Shown one piece after another: positions 6,205 through 6,258 of a stretch of DNA of 6,258 nt. The notes under the pieces were generated by a model, which had not been told where the DNA came from, made no database searches, and saw only the letters and a list, made by a program, of their open reading frames with translations. Position numbers and translations under genes: made by a program. Origin of the DNA: CAG-273 sp963560005 (lineage in GTDB: Bacteria > Bacillota > Clostridia > TANB77 > CAG-508); the NCBI GenBank assembly GCA_963560005.1, contig CAUWNG010000097.1, positions 1-6,258 on the forward strand, read 5' to 3'. The stretch's first letter is position 1; every line of letters starts with the position of its first letter.

Positions 6205-6258
6205 ATAAAAAATAAGACAAAAAAACAAAATTAAAAAAATTCAAAAAAAGTGTTGACA
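6205..6258 (+). promoter_or_regulatory. start of a strong promoter cut by the window end: A-tract element plus perfect -35
   Basis: The last six bases are TTGACA, the consensus -35, directly preceded by phased A runs (about 6205-6250) that resemble an UP element. The -10 box lies outside the window. Together with the promoter at 6057-6085 this forms a tandem arrangement. Low-GC Gram-positive bacteria often place such pairs before rRNA or tRNA operons, which is family-level knowledge applied here as inference. Confidence 0.45.

Overview
The window is very AT-rich, with adenine-ending codons, strong AGGAGG-type ribosome-binding sites and sigma-A-type promoters with 17-base spacers. This points to a low-GC Gram-positive bacterium, most likely an uncultured anaerobic Clostridia-type gut lineage. 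The genus is inferred, not proven. The standard code fits: TGG encodes Trp and no in-frame TGA occurs in the genes. There are four convincing protein-coding genes. I see no tRNA, rRNA, CRISPR array or insertion sequence.

Left part (1-367): no convincing gene. It holds an (AC)14 microsatellite just after a ribosome-binding-site-like stretch, then a GU-rich hairpin with a T tract that looks like the terminator of something upstream. A good extended -10 promoter for the first operon follows.

Operon 1 (368-3646, closed by a strong terminator): a 160-aa membrane-anchored protein of unknown function, then a 925-aa surface protein. The large protein starts with a short basic leader and a prepilin-like hydrophobic segment. 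It continues through alternating beta-rich modules, including two tandem 181-aa units that are identical in DNA over 541 bp. It ends in a formylglycine-generating-enzyme/C-type-lectin-fold domain that lacks the FGE catalytic cysteines at the expected place. The likely picture is a pilin-like or membrane-tethered stalk carrying a ligand-binding head, with the small anchored protein as an accessory. This is inference.

Middle (3647-4227): after the operon terminator comes an AT-rich spacer with a hairpin and a textbook promoter whose start region overlaps a small palindrome. It drives an unrecognised 70-aa protein. A GC-stem bidirectional terminator then separates this gene from the convergent rqcH.

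Right part (4228-6258): rqcH (NFACT/FbpA-family ribosome-associated quality-control factor) on the minus strand with its own promoter. Beyond it lies a gene-free, A-tract-rich region with a 16-bp perfect inverted repeat, a rightward promoter, and a perfect TTGACA at the very last base. This suggests tandem promoters feeding a strongly expressed gene outside the window, possibly a stable-RNA operon.
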